From NCBI GenBank assembly GCA_016935485.1, contig JAFGQW010000006.1, positions 1 through 34,403 of the forward strand: a stretch of 34,403 bases of DNA. The letters are read 5' to 3'. Numbering within the stretch: the stretch's first letter is position 1; the number at the start of each line of letters is the position of its first letter. Shown piece by piece: positions 7,431 through 15,353 of this stretch. Origin of the DNA: Planctomycetota bacterium (GTDB taxonomy: Bacteria; Planctomycetota; JAFGQW01). The position numbers and the translations under genes were made by a program. The notes beneath the pieces were generated by a model. The model did not search any database. It was not told where the DNA came from and saw only the letters and a list, made by a program, of their open reading frames with translations.

Positions 7431-7490
7431 GGGGTCAGACCCCGGTCGGCCTCCCCGCGGGCGCCGTCCGCCCGCGCCACGCAGCGCGCG
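7431..7490 (+). repeat. 60-bp direct repeat, copy A (includes two-hairpin unit copy 2)
   Basis: This runs from GGGGTCAGACCCCGG to GCAGCGCGCG and is identical to 7654-7713. It contains the hairpin CGCGGGCG-CCGTC-CGCCCGCG (7456-7476). The second hairpin of this copy is decayed, with GCGCGCG followed by CACCCCGCACCC. The upstream words CACCGAATCTGGGGTC resemble those at the right end of the window. Confidence 0.85.
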
Positions 7491-7580
7491 CACCCCGCAC
7501 CCGCACCCGCACGTTTCGCCCTCGTCCTCGTGCTCGTGCTCGACCGCCCCTGCAACTTCTGGCGCCTGCAACTCCTGGTG

Positions 7581-7646
7581 CCTGACCCCATCGAATTGCA
7601 GACCGCTGTGTCTGCAATGTCCGGCGCCTGACCCCATCGAATTGCA
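7581..7646 (+). repeat. Tandem pair of a 20-bp GGGGTCAG-family word
   Basis: CCTGACCCCATCGAATTGCA occurs twice, at 7581-7600 and 7627-7646. The spacer contains a TGCAGAC/GTCTGCA-like pair. A related word, GCCTGACCCCATGGCTTTGCA, is at about 24202-24222 in the other repeat block. Confidence 0.75.
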
Positions 7647-7653
7647 CGGAGCG

Positions 7654-7713
7654 GGGGTCAGACCCCGGTCGGCCTCCCCGCGGGCGCCGTCCGCCCGCGC
7701 CACGCAGCGCGCG
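7654..7713 (+). repeat. 60-bp direct repeat, copy B (includes two-hairpin unit copy 3)
   Basis: This is a perfect copy of 7431-7490. Its first hairpin is CGCGGGCG-CCGTC-CGCCCGCG (7679-7699). Here the second hairpin is complete, GCGCGCG-CCACC-CGCGCGC (7707-7725), extending 12 bases past the direct repeat, with a loop different from copy 1 but the same stem and loop length. Confidence 0.85.
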
Positions 7714-7761
7714 CCACCCGCGCGCGTCACCCGCACGCGCACCCCCACCCCCGCCGGTTTC

Positions 7762-7839
7762 TGGTAGGATTCCTGCAACCCATCCCTCCGGAGCGCGACG
7801 GGGATCGCATCGCATCCGATCGGCGCTGTGCTCCGGAGG
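7762..7839 (+). promoter_or_regulatory. radA leader: extended -10 and inverted repeat covering the ribosome binding site
   Basis: TGGTAGGAT (7762-7770) looks like an extended -10 box without a clear -35. Downstream, CCTCCGGAGC (7785-7794) and GCTCCGGAGG (7830-7839) are exact 10-bp reverse complements. The right arm contains the GGAGG that serves the radA ATG at 7845. If the arms pair in the mRNA, the ribosome binding site is hidden. Confidence 0.45.
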
Positions 7840-7844
7840 TCGGG

Positions 7845-9203
7845 ATGAGTGCGGAAGAACGCTTCATGTGTACGGCTTGCCGGGCCATGTTGCTGAAGTG
7901 GCAGGGGCAGTGCCCGAGCTGCGGCGAGTGGGGCTCCGTGAAGGAGACGGCCCGGCCCCCGCGACGCGCCGCGCGCCTCGCGGCCCCGCCCGAGCCCATC
8001 ACCCGCGTGGAGACCGGCCGGGAGACCCGCCTCGCCACCGGGTTTGGCGAGGTGGATCGCGTGCTCGGCGGCGGGCTCGTGGCGGGCAGCGCCGTGCTGG
8101 TCGGCGGGGACCCGGGCATCGGCAAGTCGACGCTCATGACCCTGCTCGGCCACCGGCTGGCCGCCGCCGGCCGCACCGTCCTGTACGTCACCGGCGAGGA
8201 ATCGGCCGCGCAGGTGCGGCTCCGCGCCGAACGGCTCGACGCGCTCGACGAGCGCCTGCTGCTCCTTCCCGAGACGCGGCTGGAGGGCATCCTGGCCCAG
8301 ATCGAGGCGATCCGCCCCGCCGCCTGTATCGTCGACTCGATCCAGACCGTCCATTCGCCCGGCCTCGCCGGCGGCCCGGGCACGGTGGCGCAGGTGCGCG
8401 AGGCGGCGGGCCGGCTCGTCGGCCTGGCCAAGGCCGCCGGCACGGCGCTGTGGCTGGTCGGCCACGTGACCAAGGACGGCACGCTGGCCGGACCGCGCAC
8501 GCTGGAGCATCTCGTCGACGTGGTGCTCGGCTTCGACGGCGACCGCCACCACGCGTTCCGGCTGCTGCGCAGCGCGAAGAACCGCTTCGGCGCGGCCGGC
8601 GAGGTCGCAGTGCTGGAGATGGGCAGCCGCGGGCTCACCGAGGTGGCCAACCCCTCACGGCTGTTCCTGCGCGACCGCCACGCCGAGGAGCCGGGCTCGG
8701 TCATCGCGCCGGCATTCATCGGCACGCGCATCTTCCTCGTGGAGATCCAGGCGCTCGCCGTGCCCGCTGCGCAGGGACCGCCCCGCCGGATCGTCTCCGG
8801 CCTCGATCCGCGCCGGGCCCAGCTCGTGCTGGCCATCCTGGAGCGCCGCGGCGGCTTCGATCTCGCCGGGCTCGATGTCTACGTGAACGTGGTGGGCGGC
8901 ATCGAGGTGGAGGAACCCGCCGCCGATCTGCCGCTGGCGCTGGCCATCGCGAGCGCACTGGCCGAACGGCCGGTGCCGGCCGATCTGGTCGCCACCGGCG
9001 AGCTGGGTCTCATGGGCGAGATCCGCGCGGTGCCGCGCCTGGACGCGCGGCTCGCGGAGACCGCGCGGCTGGGCTTCGCGCGCGCGCTCGTGCCGGCCGA
9101 TCCCGACGGCCCGCCGGCCGACGCCGGGCGGCCGCCTGGGCTGGCAGTGCAGCCCGCCGCCGATCTGACGAAGGCGCTGGAGGTAACCGGTGCTCTGGCC
9201 TGA
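7845..9203 (+). CDS. radA: DNA repair protein RadA/Sms
   Basis: RadA is a RecA-like ATPase that works in the cytoplasm on branched recombination intermediates and helps homologous recombination and repair. The 452-residue protein has all three family parts. An N-terminal four-cysteine zinc finger is at Cys9, Cys12, Cys23 and Cys26. The ATPase core has Walker A GGDPGIGKST (Lys94) and the RadA-specific KNRFG motif at 245-249. A C-terminal Lon-protease-like domain has no protease role in this family. The length is typical. The start is supported by GGAGG five bases upstream. The next gene overlaps its 3' end by 14 bp. Confidence 0.97.
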   Translation: MSAEERFMCTACRAMLLKWQGQCPSCGEWGSVKETARPPRRAARLAAPPEPITRVETGRETRLATGFGEVDRVLGGGLVAGSAVLVGGDPGIGKSTLMTLLGHRLAAAGRTVLYVTGEESAAQVRLRAERLDALDERLLLLPETRLEGILAQIEAIRPAACIVDSIQTVHSPGLAGGPGTVAQVREAAGRLVGLAKAAGTALWLVGHVTKDGTLAGPRTLEHLVDVVLGFDGDRHHAFRLLRSAKNRFGAAGEVAVLEMGSRGLTEVANPSRLFLRDRHAEEPGSVIAPAFIGTRIFLVEIQALAVPAAQGPPRRIVSGLDPRRAQLVLAILERRGGFDLAGLDVYVNVVGGIEVEEPAADLPLALAIASALAERPVPADLVATGELGLMGEIRAVPRLDARLAETARLGFARALVPADPDGPPADAGRPPGLAVQPAADLTKALEVTGALA

Positions 9204-9621
9204 GAAGACCGTGATCCTCTGCCTGCTGGCGCTCACACTGTATTGGCTCTCGCTCTCCTTCGCGTTCACGCCGGTGCACGGCAACCGGGCGGTGATCGGT
9301 CCGGTGGTGCTGCCGCCGTGCGGCTTCAAGGTCTCCACGGGCCTGCCCTGCCCGACCTGCTACATGACGCGCAGCTTCACCCTCGTGGCGCGCGGCCGGA
9401 TCCTGGCCGCGCTCGCGCTGCAGCCGATGGGAGCGATCCTGTGGCTCGTGCTCGCCCTCTCCGTTCCCGTGCTCCTGGTAGCGCTCGCCCTGCCGCGCCC
9501 GCTCGGGCCGCTGGTGGAGCGGTGGCCGTGGAAATCGATCCTGCTCGTGTTCTTCCTGTTGATCCTCGCGTCCTGGGGCTACACTATTGCCCGCGATCTG
9601 GGGGCCTCCGGACCACGGTAG
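9190..9621 (+). CDS. DUF2752-type small membrane protein
   Basis: This is a 143-residue inner-membrane protein with three predicted hydrophobic helices (roughly residues 7-27, 73-98 and 116-136). The segment between the first two contains PPCGF and GLPCPTCYMTRSF, the Cys-x-x-Cys-x-x-Thr-Arg pattern typical of DUF2752 proteins, whose function is unknown. The GTG start at 9190 lies inside the end of radA, with GGAGGT five bases upstream. The overlap of 14 bp suggests co-transcription. The cysteine pair could bind a metal or be redox-active; this is a guess. Confidence 0.8.
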   Translation: MLWPEKTVILCLLALTLYWLSLSFAFTPVHGNRAVIGPVVLPPCGFKVSTGLPCPTCYMTRSFTLVARGRILAALALQPMGAILWLVLALSVPVLLVALALPRPLGPLVERWPWKSILLVFFLLILASWGYTIARDLGASGPR

Positions 9622-9703
9622 GCTCCGACGCCACGGCGGCAGTCCCGCCCGCCAAAGCGACGCGCGCAGGACCTGCGGCTGGCCTCCGAGCGACACTCGA
9701 ATC

Positions 9704-10339
9704 ATGAACACGAAGACGGTCTTCCTGAACGCTTCCCTCGGCGTCGCCGCCGGCTTCCTGATTCTCCTTTCCTTCAAGCAGCCGATGTTCTGCTGCTGCA
9801 GCACACCCTTCCTGCTGGTCGCCGGCGGGCTGCTCGGCAGCTTCCTGGCGCCGCTCCTCCACGGGTTTGCGCTCCGCCCCGGCGCCGCGCTCGTGATCGG
9901 GGGCGCACACGGCATCGTGTTCGCCCTCGCCGCAGTCGCGGCCTTGTGGTTCGGTCTCTTCCAGCTCACCTCCGACGAAACCCTGCGCACCGTGCTGTCC
10001 GGCTGGCAGCAGCAGATGGTGGAGTTCCAGCGCGCGGCCGAGAAGGCCGCGGAAGACCAGCCGGAAGAGCAGCGCAAGACGATGCAGGACAGCAGCGAGC
10101 AGGTGGAGGAGCTTCTCGCGCGCGCGCAGGAGGATCCGCGGATCGCCCGCCACGGCGCGCTCGTCTCCGTGGTCTTCTGCGCGGCCGTGCTGTGCGTGCT
10201 GGCGGGCCTGCTGGGCGGCTACTTCGGCAGCGTGGTCTTCCGCCAGCGGCTCCGGCCACCCGCCTCCCGGCCGGCGCCCGACGACGAGCGGATGCACATT
10301 CCCGAAGAGACCGACCGCTGGTGGGAGAAGGAGAAGTAG
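9704..10339 (+). CDS. Uncharacterised membrane protein with central coiled-coil-like segment
   Basis: I do not recognise this 211-residue protein. It shows hydrophobic segments near residues 8-26, 31-52, 60-86 and 150-176. Between the third and fourth is a charged, Glu/Gln-rich stretch (QQQMVEFQRAAEKAAEDQPEEQRKTMQDSSEQVEELL) that looks helical or coiled-coil. The tail is acidic and rich in Pro/Arg. A CCC triplet sits in the first loop (PMFCCCSTPF). The start at ATG 9704 is preferred because it places a helix at the N-terminus, although the ribosome binding site is weak. It follows the DUF2752 gene by 82 bp and may share its transcript. It could belong to DUF4199-like or DUF5668-like small membrane families, but I cannot support a specific one. 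Confidence 0.7.
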   Translation: MNTKTVFLNASLGVAAGFLILLSFKQPMFCCCSTPFLLVAGGLLGSFLAPLLHGFALRPGAALVIGGAHGIVFALAAVAALWFGLFQLTSDETLRTVLSGWQQQMVEFQRAAEKAAEDQPEEQRKTMQDSSEQVEELLARAQEDPRIARHGALVSVVFCAAVLCVLAGLLGGYFGSVVFRQRLRPPASRPAPDDERMHIPEETDRWWEKEK

Positions 10340-10372
10340 CCGCGCCGCCGCGAGCAGCCCCGCCTCGGCAGG

Positions 10373-11311
10373 TCAGTACCCTCGCTCGCGCCGCTCCTCC
10401 GCGAGAGACACGAAGATGCGCCGGAAGCTCGCGAAGCGCCGCGCGTCGATCGCGCCCGCCTCGACCGCCGCCTTCACCGCGCAGCCGGGCTCGTGGTCGT
10501 GGGTGCAGCCGCGAAACCGGCACTGCCTGGCGGCGGCGGTGATCTCGCGGAAGTAGGCGTCCACCTCCTCGGGCTCGATCCGCCACAGCCCGAGCGCCCG
10601 CACGCCCGGCGTGTCGATCAGCGCCCCGCCGCCCTCGAGCTCGAACAGGGTCACCCGCGTGGTCGTGTGCACGCCCCGGTCCGTCTTCCGGCTGACGCGG
10701 CGGGTCTCGAGATCCAGCCCGGGCACGAGCGCGCTGAGCAGCGCGGACTTCCCGACCCCGGAGTGGCCGGCGAACACGGTTCGCTTGCCGGCGAGGATCT
10801 GCCGGAGCTCGGCCAGGCCGTCGCCGCGCGTCGCCGACGTGTACACGAGCCGCTCGCCAAGCTCGTGGAAGACCGCCAGCGCGGCCGCGAGCGCGGCCCG
10901 GTCCACCAGGTCGATCTTGTTCACCACGACGACGGGCTCGATGCGCTGCCGGCCCGCCACGATCAGGTAGCGATCGATCAGTCCGGGCCGGAGCCGGGGC
11001 TCGGCCGCAGCGACCACCACGGCGAGGCAGTCCACGTTGGCGACGATGACCTGCTCGAAGCGGCCGGCCGATGCGGCCACGGGCCGCGACAGCTTGTTGC
11101 GGCGCGGCAGCACCGCCTCCACGCGCCCCTCCTCCTCGTGTTCCCCGGCGCTCAGCTCCACCCGGTCGCCGACCGCCACCGGGTTGCGCGCCTCGCTGTC
11201 GCTGTGGAACAGCCGCCCGCGCAACGAGCACTTCCTGAGCGCGCCGTCGTCGCACCGCACCCAGCACACCCTGGAATCCACGCGAGTGACGGTGCCGAGC
11301 GCGCCAGTCAT
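10373..11311 (-). CDS. rsgA: Ribosome small subunit-dependent GTPase A (RsgA)
   Basis: RsgA is a circularly permuted GTPase that helps the late maturation of the 30S ribosomal subunit. The 312-residue protein has an N-terminal OB-fold (about 1-75). The permuted motif order is G4 NKID (131-134), then G1 GHSGVGKS (182-189), then G3 DTPG (233-236). A C-terminal zinc-binding domain has Cys264, Cys269, a His at 271 or 273, and Cys277. Length and motifs are standard. The ATG at 11311 overlaps the stop of the upstream secreted-protein gene by 4 bp (ATGA), so the two are probably translationally coupled, an unusual partner for a ribosome-assembly factor. Confidence 0.97.
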   Translation of the reverse strand: MTGALGTVTRVDSRVCWVRCDDGALRKCSLRGRLFHSDSEARNPVAVGDRVELSAGEHEEEGRVEAVLPRRNKLSRPVAASAGRFEQVIVANVDCLAVVVAAAEPRLRPGLIDRYLIVAGRQRIEPVVVVNKIDLVDRAALAAALAVFHELGERLVYTSATRGDGLAELRQILAGKRTVFAGHSGVGKSALLSALVPGLDLETRRVSRKTDRGVHTTTRVTLFELEGGGALIDTPGVRALGLWRIEPEEVDAYFREITAAARQCRFRGCTHDHEPGCAVKAAVEAGAIDARRFASFRRIFVSLAEERRERGY

Positions 11312-13425
11312 CGCTCGTCTCCGGCGGCGCGCCCGGGGGCGGCGCGCGGAGTCAGCACGAGGGTCACATGAGGCTGCGCCGGCACGATCACCTCCATCGC
11401 CGCCGATTCTCCCCGCGACGCGGCCTCCAGCCGGTAGCGCCCCGCGCCGACCCCGGCCACGGTGAACCGGCCATCGAGCCCGGTCAGTCCCCAGCCGACG
11501 GACCGCTCGCCGCCCTCCGCCCACGCCCGGACCACCACCCCCGCCGCCGCCCGCCGGTCGGCGTGGAAGACCGTGCCGGCGATCGGAACCGCCGCGCGCA
11601 GCGTCAGCTCCACCTCCGGGAAGGCGCCGCCGATGGAGGCGAACTCGGCCGCGGCGTCGACGCAGCCCGCTCGGCGAGCCAGGACCCGGATCCGGCCGCA
11701 CGCCAGCCCGTCCAGAACGAAGCGGCCGGACCGACCGGTCACGGTCTCGGCCACCAGAAGCGGCGCGCTCTCCACCGTCTCCACCAGCACGCGCGCCCCG
11801 GCGAGCCCGCCGCCCAGCTCGTCCACCACGTGTCCGCGCAGCGGACTCTGACCGGTGAGCTGAAGGTCGGCGTGGCCGCGCACCGTGCTTCCTTCCAGCC
11901 GGAGAGTCTCCGAGACGGCGTAGCCGAGGTCGGGGTGCCATGCCACCACCCGGAGCGGCCGCCGCACCGGCGCCCCGGCGAGCAGGAACCCGCCATCCGG
12001 CCGGGTCCGGACCGCGCCCTCGACGAGGCCGCCGGCGAGCACGATCCGGACGGTTGCGTCCTCGACGCCGCGGCCGCCCGGGCCGCGCACCCACCCCTCG
12101 ATCCAGCCGGCGCGCGCGAGCACGACCGGGAAGTCGGTCGCGGGCCAGCCCTCGACAAGCACCGAGTCGGCCTCGCCGCCCGGGACGTATCCCTCCGCGA
12201 ATGCCGCGAGCAGGAGCCCCCGGCCATCGTAGCCGCGATAGACGAAGATCCCGTGCTCGCCTGCCTCGAGCCAGCGGGGGAGCAGGATGCCGGCGTGCTC
12301 CCGTGATTCGGCGCGCACGCCGGCGCCGGGCAGTCCGCGCTGCGTCTCCTCCTCGACCACGACGCCGGTGAGCACGCCGCCGACGTCGAGCAGGACGTCA
12401 TCGAGCGGGCCGCCGGCAGGGGGAAGCGCACGCACGACGCAGGCGGCGGCTCGGTCCTCGGCGGCCACATGCAGGGTGACGCGGCGGCCGGGCACGGCGC
12501 GGAAGCCGAACTCGCCTTGCGCGTCCGTCTCGCCCGCGGCAACCGGCGCCTCGCCCTGGCGCACCAGCACCTGCGCGGCGAGCGGCTCGAGGAGCCCGGC
12601 ATCGATCACGCGCACGCGGTAGGCCTGCCCCCGGGAGACGATCAGATCCAGGTGGGTCTGCGGCAACAGCACGTCGGCGAGCGCGGCCACGACGTGCCCT
12701 TCCGCCCGCGCCAGCAGCGTCCACTCGCGCCCGGCCGGCAGCGACGGGAAGTCGTGGCACCCAAGGGAGTCGGCCACAACCGCCACTTCCACCGCGGGGT
12801 CCGCAGCGGTCGCTTCGGCCCGGGCGAGCACCACGGCGCGCGGCACTGCGGCCCCCTCGGGGGTCACGACGCGCCCGCGAAGCTCGACGCCTGGCTGGAG
12901 CACGATGTCGAGCTGGCCGCCGGGCGTCTCGGCGGTGAGCTCGATGCCGCCGAGCACATCGCGCGCAAACCCGCGGGCCTCGGTGACGAGGCGATAGCGG
13001 CCGGGGCCCGGAGCGAGCAGGCGGAACGTCCCATCCTCGGCGGCGGTCGCCTCCAGAAGCGGCGCCGGCGGCGGCACGATGCGGTGAAGGAGCTCCTGGA
13101 GCGTGTCCACCCGCGGCGCCTCCTCCTCGCCACCCGCAAGAAGCGCCACATGCGCTCCCCTCACCGGCTGCTGCGCCACGTCGGCCACGCGCCCGTCCAG
13201 GAACGCGGGCGCAGCGGGAGTCGCTGGCGGCGCGCCGGCGCGAGACGAGTCTGCCGGTGCGGCCGGGATCTGCGGCGACACGCGCTCGAACAGCGCCGGC
13301 GGCGGCGGCGCCTCCTCGAGTCGCGGCGGCGACCCGGCGGTGCGGGGGCGGCCGAACGGATCGTCCAGCCAGACGTAGAGCAGGCTAAGGCCGGCGCCGA
13401 GCGCGGCGACGAGGATGCGATTCAT
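11308..13425 (-). CDS. Secreted/anchored protein with multiple carboxypeptidase regulatory-like (Ig-like) domains
   Basis: This 705-residue protein begins with a short hydrophobic segment (ILVAALGAGLSLLYVWL, residues 4-20) that could be a membrane anchor or uncleaved signal. A Pro/Ala-rich linker follows to about residue 75. The rest is a series of beta-sandwich repeats of the carboxypeptidase regulatory-like type. Each has a G-x-V-x-D/G start, a DGTF or DGRF turn and an ending such as GPGRYRLVTEARGF. Examples are EDGTFRLLAPGPGRYRL, GRSGRFVLDGLACGRIRV and GLDGRFTVAGVGAGRYRL. At least six such units can be traced. No enzymatic motif is seen. Such domains usually mediate adhesion or structural roles outside the cytoplasm. 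The stop overlaps the rsgA start. Confidence 0.8.
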   Translation of the reverse strand: MNRILVAALGAGLSLLYVWLDDPFGRPRTAGSPPRLEEAPPPPALFERVSPQIPAAPADSSRAGAPPATPAAPAFLDGRVADVAQQPVRGAHVALLAGGEEEAPRVDTLQELLHRIVPPPAPLLEATAAEDGTFRLLAPGPGRYRLVTEARGFARDVLGGIELTAETPGGQLDIVLQPGVELRGRVVTPEGAAVPRAVVLARAEATAADPAVEVAVVADSLGCHDFPSLPAGREWTLLARAEGHVVAALADVLLPQTHLDLIVSRGQAYRVRVIDAGLLEPLAAQVLVRQGEAPVAAGETDAQGEFGFRAVPGRRVTLHVAAEDRAAACVVRALPPAGGPLDDVLLDVGGVLTGVVVEEETQRGLPGAGVRAESREHAGILLPRWLEAGEHGIFVYRGYDGRGLLLAAFAEGYVPGGEADSVLVEGWPATDFPVVLARAGWIEGWVRGPGGRGVEDATVRIVLAGGLVEGAVRTRPDGGFLLAGAPVRRPLRVVAWHPDLGYAVSETLRLEGSTVRGHADLQLTGQSPLRGHVVDELGGGLAGARVLVETVESAPLLVAETVTGRSGRFVLDGLACGRIRVLARRAGCVDAAAEFASIGGAFPEVELTLRAAVPIAGTVFHADRRAAAGVVVRAWAEGGERSVGWGLTGLDGRFTVAGVGAGRYRLEAASRGESAAMEVIVPAQPHVTLVLTPRAAPGRAAGDER

Positions 13426-13440
13426 GACGCGAGCGAACGA

Positions 13441-14439
13441 TCAGAAGTAGACGGACGCGCTGATCCGGGGCAGCACGCTGAGATTCAGACGTTCGGCCCT
13501 GGCGCCCGATGCGAACTGCCTGTACTCGCGGTCGATCTCGAGGTCGCGGTAAGACTCGACGCCGACGGACAGCCGGAGCGCGAACCCCTCGGCGGTGCGA
13601 TACTCCACGCCGACCGCTCCCTCGAGGTAGCCCGTGAAACCACGGCGAAGGAAATCCACGCGCGTGGTGATGCTGTTCGTCAGGTCGCGGACCTCGATCT
13701 CGCTGCCGAAGCTGTAGGCGCCGCCGCCGCCGATCTGCAGGAACGGAATGACGCCGGTGGTCCGGCCGGCCGCCGCCGGATCGAACCAGCGCTCCAGCGA
13801 CAGGGCGAGCGGGAAGTTCAGCTGGAGCCCGGCATAGAAGGGCATGACCTGCCAGCGCGAGGTCTCCTGCTCGATGGTCACGCCGATGTAGCGATAGGTG
13901 GTGGTGCCGCCGCCGTGGGAGTTCAGCTTCACGCCCGCGTACGGCTGCAGCACCGGCACCGGCTGATAGGACAGCTCCAGGCCCACGCCCCAGCCCTTCT
14001 TCAGGACCTCGTTCCAGGTGGGATCCTCGAAGACCGGCGTGGCCAGGGCGTCGCGCTCCGGGCCGAACGGGAGCTGCCCGAACGCCGTCACGCCCCAGGG
14101 CCGGGACTGGCGGCGCGCACGCCACGAAGCCGCACGCTCCATGTCGGCGCGGAGGATGGCGAGCTCGGTCGCCTCGTCCATGCGCTGCCACCGGGAAGAA
14201 GGCTCCTCGGGGGAGTCCGCCTCCTGCGGAATGCCCGGCGCCGGCCTGGCCGTCCTGTGCTCCCGGCGCGGATCCTCCTGGGGGACGCCGGACAGCGGGG
14301 AGGCCGCCGTCCCGTCGATCCGGAGCTGAGCGTCGGTCGCGGTCTCGAGAACGAGCGCTCGCCCCGCCGCTTCCCGCCCGTGCCACGCACACCCGGCCAG
14401 GAGGCCGACGAGGCCCAGAATCGCGATCGAGCGCTTCAT
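13441..14439 (-). CDS. Predicted lipoprotein with beta-rich (outer-membrane-like) C-terminal region
   Basis: This 332-residue protein has a lipoprotein signal: MKRS, a hydrophobic core and the lipobox LLAGC with Cys17. A polar, Pro/Glu-rich stretch follows (about 40-110). From about residue 115 the sequence becomes alternating aromatic/hydrophobic beta strands (GVGLELSYQPVPVLQPYAGVKL; MPFYAGLQLNFPLALSLERWF; GFALRLSVGVESYRDLEI) ending in VLPRISASVYF. A C-terminal Phe is typical of outer-membrane beta-barrels. A lipoprotein combined with a barrel is uncommon, so it may instead be a periplasm-facing beta-sandwich. GGAAGG lies before the ATG. It sits 15 bp upstream of the regulatory-domain gene on the same strand, so the three minus-strand genes may form an operon. 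Function unknown. Confidence 0.72.
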   Translation of the reverse strand: MKRSIAILGLVGLLAGCAWHGREAAGRALVLETATDAQLRIDGTAASPLSGVPQEDPRREHRTARPAPGIPQEADSPEEPSSRWQRMDEATELAILRADMERAASWRARRQSRPWGVTAFGQLPFGPERDALATPVFEDPTWNEVLKKGWGVGLELSYQPVPVLQPYAGVKLNSHGGGTTTYRYIGVTIEQETSRWQVMPFYAGLQLNFPLALSLERWFDPAAAGRTTGVIPFLQIGGGGAYSFGSEIEVRDLTNSITTRVDFLRRGFTGYLEGAVGVEYRTAEGFALRLSVGVESYRDLEIDREYRQFASGARAERLNLSVLPRISASVYF

Positions 14440-14852
14440 GATCACCTTCCCTGCCGCTTGCGGTTTCCGGCGCGCCGGCCGCGCCTCACGGCAACTCGGC
14501 CGTCTGCAAAGGACACGGGCCGACCGGCCGCGGGGTAGTATAGCCCAGCGGTCGCGTTTCCTACAGACGACGCTCCGGGTCGGGCTCTTCCGCGCTCGGC
14601 AGATTTCGCTGCCGGCGCGGGCACCGCCTTCCTCGGCGAGCGGCGGCCGGGCCTGGTCGAGCTGCGCCTCGGCACGGAGAAGACGCCGCTCGATGAGCCC
14701 GAGAAGTACCAGCTCCGCGGCCGCGGGGGTAGCGCACGCGGCTGACCCCCCCACAACGGAGACCCACCCGCACGCCGCTCAGACCTGGCAGCTTCGCACG
14801 CTCAGGACGGGGCTGCGGCGGGCGCGCCGCCAGCGGGCTTAGGCACGCGGCA
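14440..14852. other. 413-bp intergenic region, possible gene relic
   Basis: Apart from the -10 box near 14540 I see no regulatory structure. In one plus-strand frame, about 14608-14745, the translation reads like a protein C-terminus (GTAFLGERRPGLVELRLG, then TEKTPLDEPEKYQLRG) and ends in TGA. There is no start codon or upstream body, so at most it is a decayed fragment. I cannot identify it. Confidence 0.3.
14537..14542 (-). promoter_or_regulatory. Possible -10 box for the lipoprotein gene
   Basis: Read on the minus strand this is TATACT (14542-14537), close to consensus and about 100 bases before the ATG at 14439. The matching -35 (TAGGAA, 16 bp away) is poor, so the call rests on one box. 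Confidence 0.3.
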
Positions 14853-15353
14853 CTACTGCGGGGCTTTGAAGATCACCTTGCCGTCCTTCGCGCCGAAGAC
14901 CAGTGTAGGTCCTTCCTTGGGGACTGCCAGGTGGGCCGAGAACTCACCGTTCGACACGGCGATTTGCGGGATGCCGGGCGTGTTCAAGATGTCAATCCTA
15001 CTACCGTAGCTGTCCATTGTCAGCCCGGCGCCGGCGACAATGGACCCAATCGCGCTGCCCTCCAGGCGAGTCCGAACGGACAGTTCCGCCTGAACCTCCT
15101 TCTTCGAATCGTGGAGCTGAAGGCTCGCCCCATAGCGCTCCGCAGCAAGTGCGCCTCGCGGTGTGCCATCTTCCGCCATCACCACGAACCGCTTTGCGCA
15201 GACCTCCTCGAACACCGGGAGCTTTGCCTTCTCCTGGTCCTGCCCCGCTCCGACCAGCAGGACGGTCACCAGGGTGATCGCCGTCAGCGCGAAACCGGTC
15301 TTGAACAGCCGGCACTGCCTCTCGAGTCTCGCGAGGCGTTCGTCGGTGGTCAT
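14853..15353 (-). CDS. Small membrane-anchored protein with beta-repeat domain
   Basis: This 166-residue protein has a short N-terminal charged helix (MTTDERLARLERQCRLFK), one membrane helix (about 20-36, FALTAITLVTVLLVGAG) and then a beta-rich domain. That domain has repeated short motifs of the type RFVVMAEDGTPRGALAAERYGASLQLHDSKKEVQAELSV and HLAVPKEGPTLVFGAKDGKVIF. Similar strand-turn units occur in uncharacterised bacterial proteins of single-pass type. The start at ATG 15353 is supported by AAAGGAG 6-8 bases upstream; longer in-frame starts have no ribosome binding site. No enzymatic motif is visible. Function unknown. Confidence 0.75.
   Translation of the reverse strand: MTTDERLARLERQCRLFKTGFALTAITLVTVLLVGAGQDQEKAKLPVFEEVCAKRFVVMAEDGTPRGALAAERYGASLQLHDSKKEVQAELSVRTRLEGSAIGSIVAGAGLTMDSYGSRIDILNTPGIPQIAVSNGEFSAHLAVPKEGPTLVFGAKDGKVIFKAPQ

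Larger units (their letters stand above)
7217..7780. repeat. Composite palindromic repeat block between echF and radA
   Basis: This gene-free stretch is built almost wholly of repeats. In order it holds a two-hairpin unit (7237-7283), a 63-bp hairpin (7334-7396), a 60-bp perfect direct repeat copy (7431-7490), and two copies of CCTGACCCCATCGAATTGCA (7581-7600, 7627-7646). A second copy of the 60-bp repeat follows (7654-7713), carrying the third two-hairpin unit. GCACGCGCAC-type alternating purine/pyrimidine runs follow several units. No ORF here has a credible start or protein-like composition. It resembles REP/BIME clusters moved by RAYT-type transposases; no transposase gene is in the window. 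Confidence 0.8.

Noticed and set aside
7217-7830. Possible CRISPR array or tandem repeat array upstream of radA
   Set aside because: Repeat units differ in type and spacing and have no regular spacers. They are hairpin elements, and no cas genes are near.
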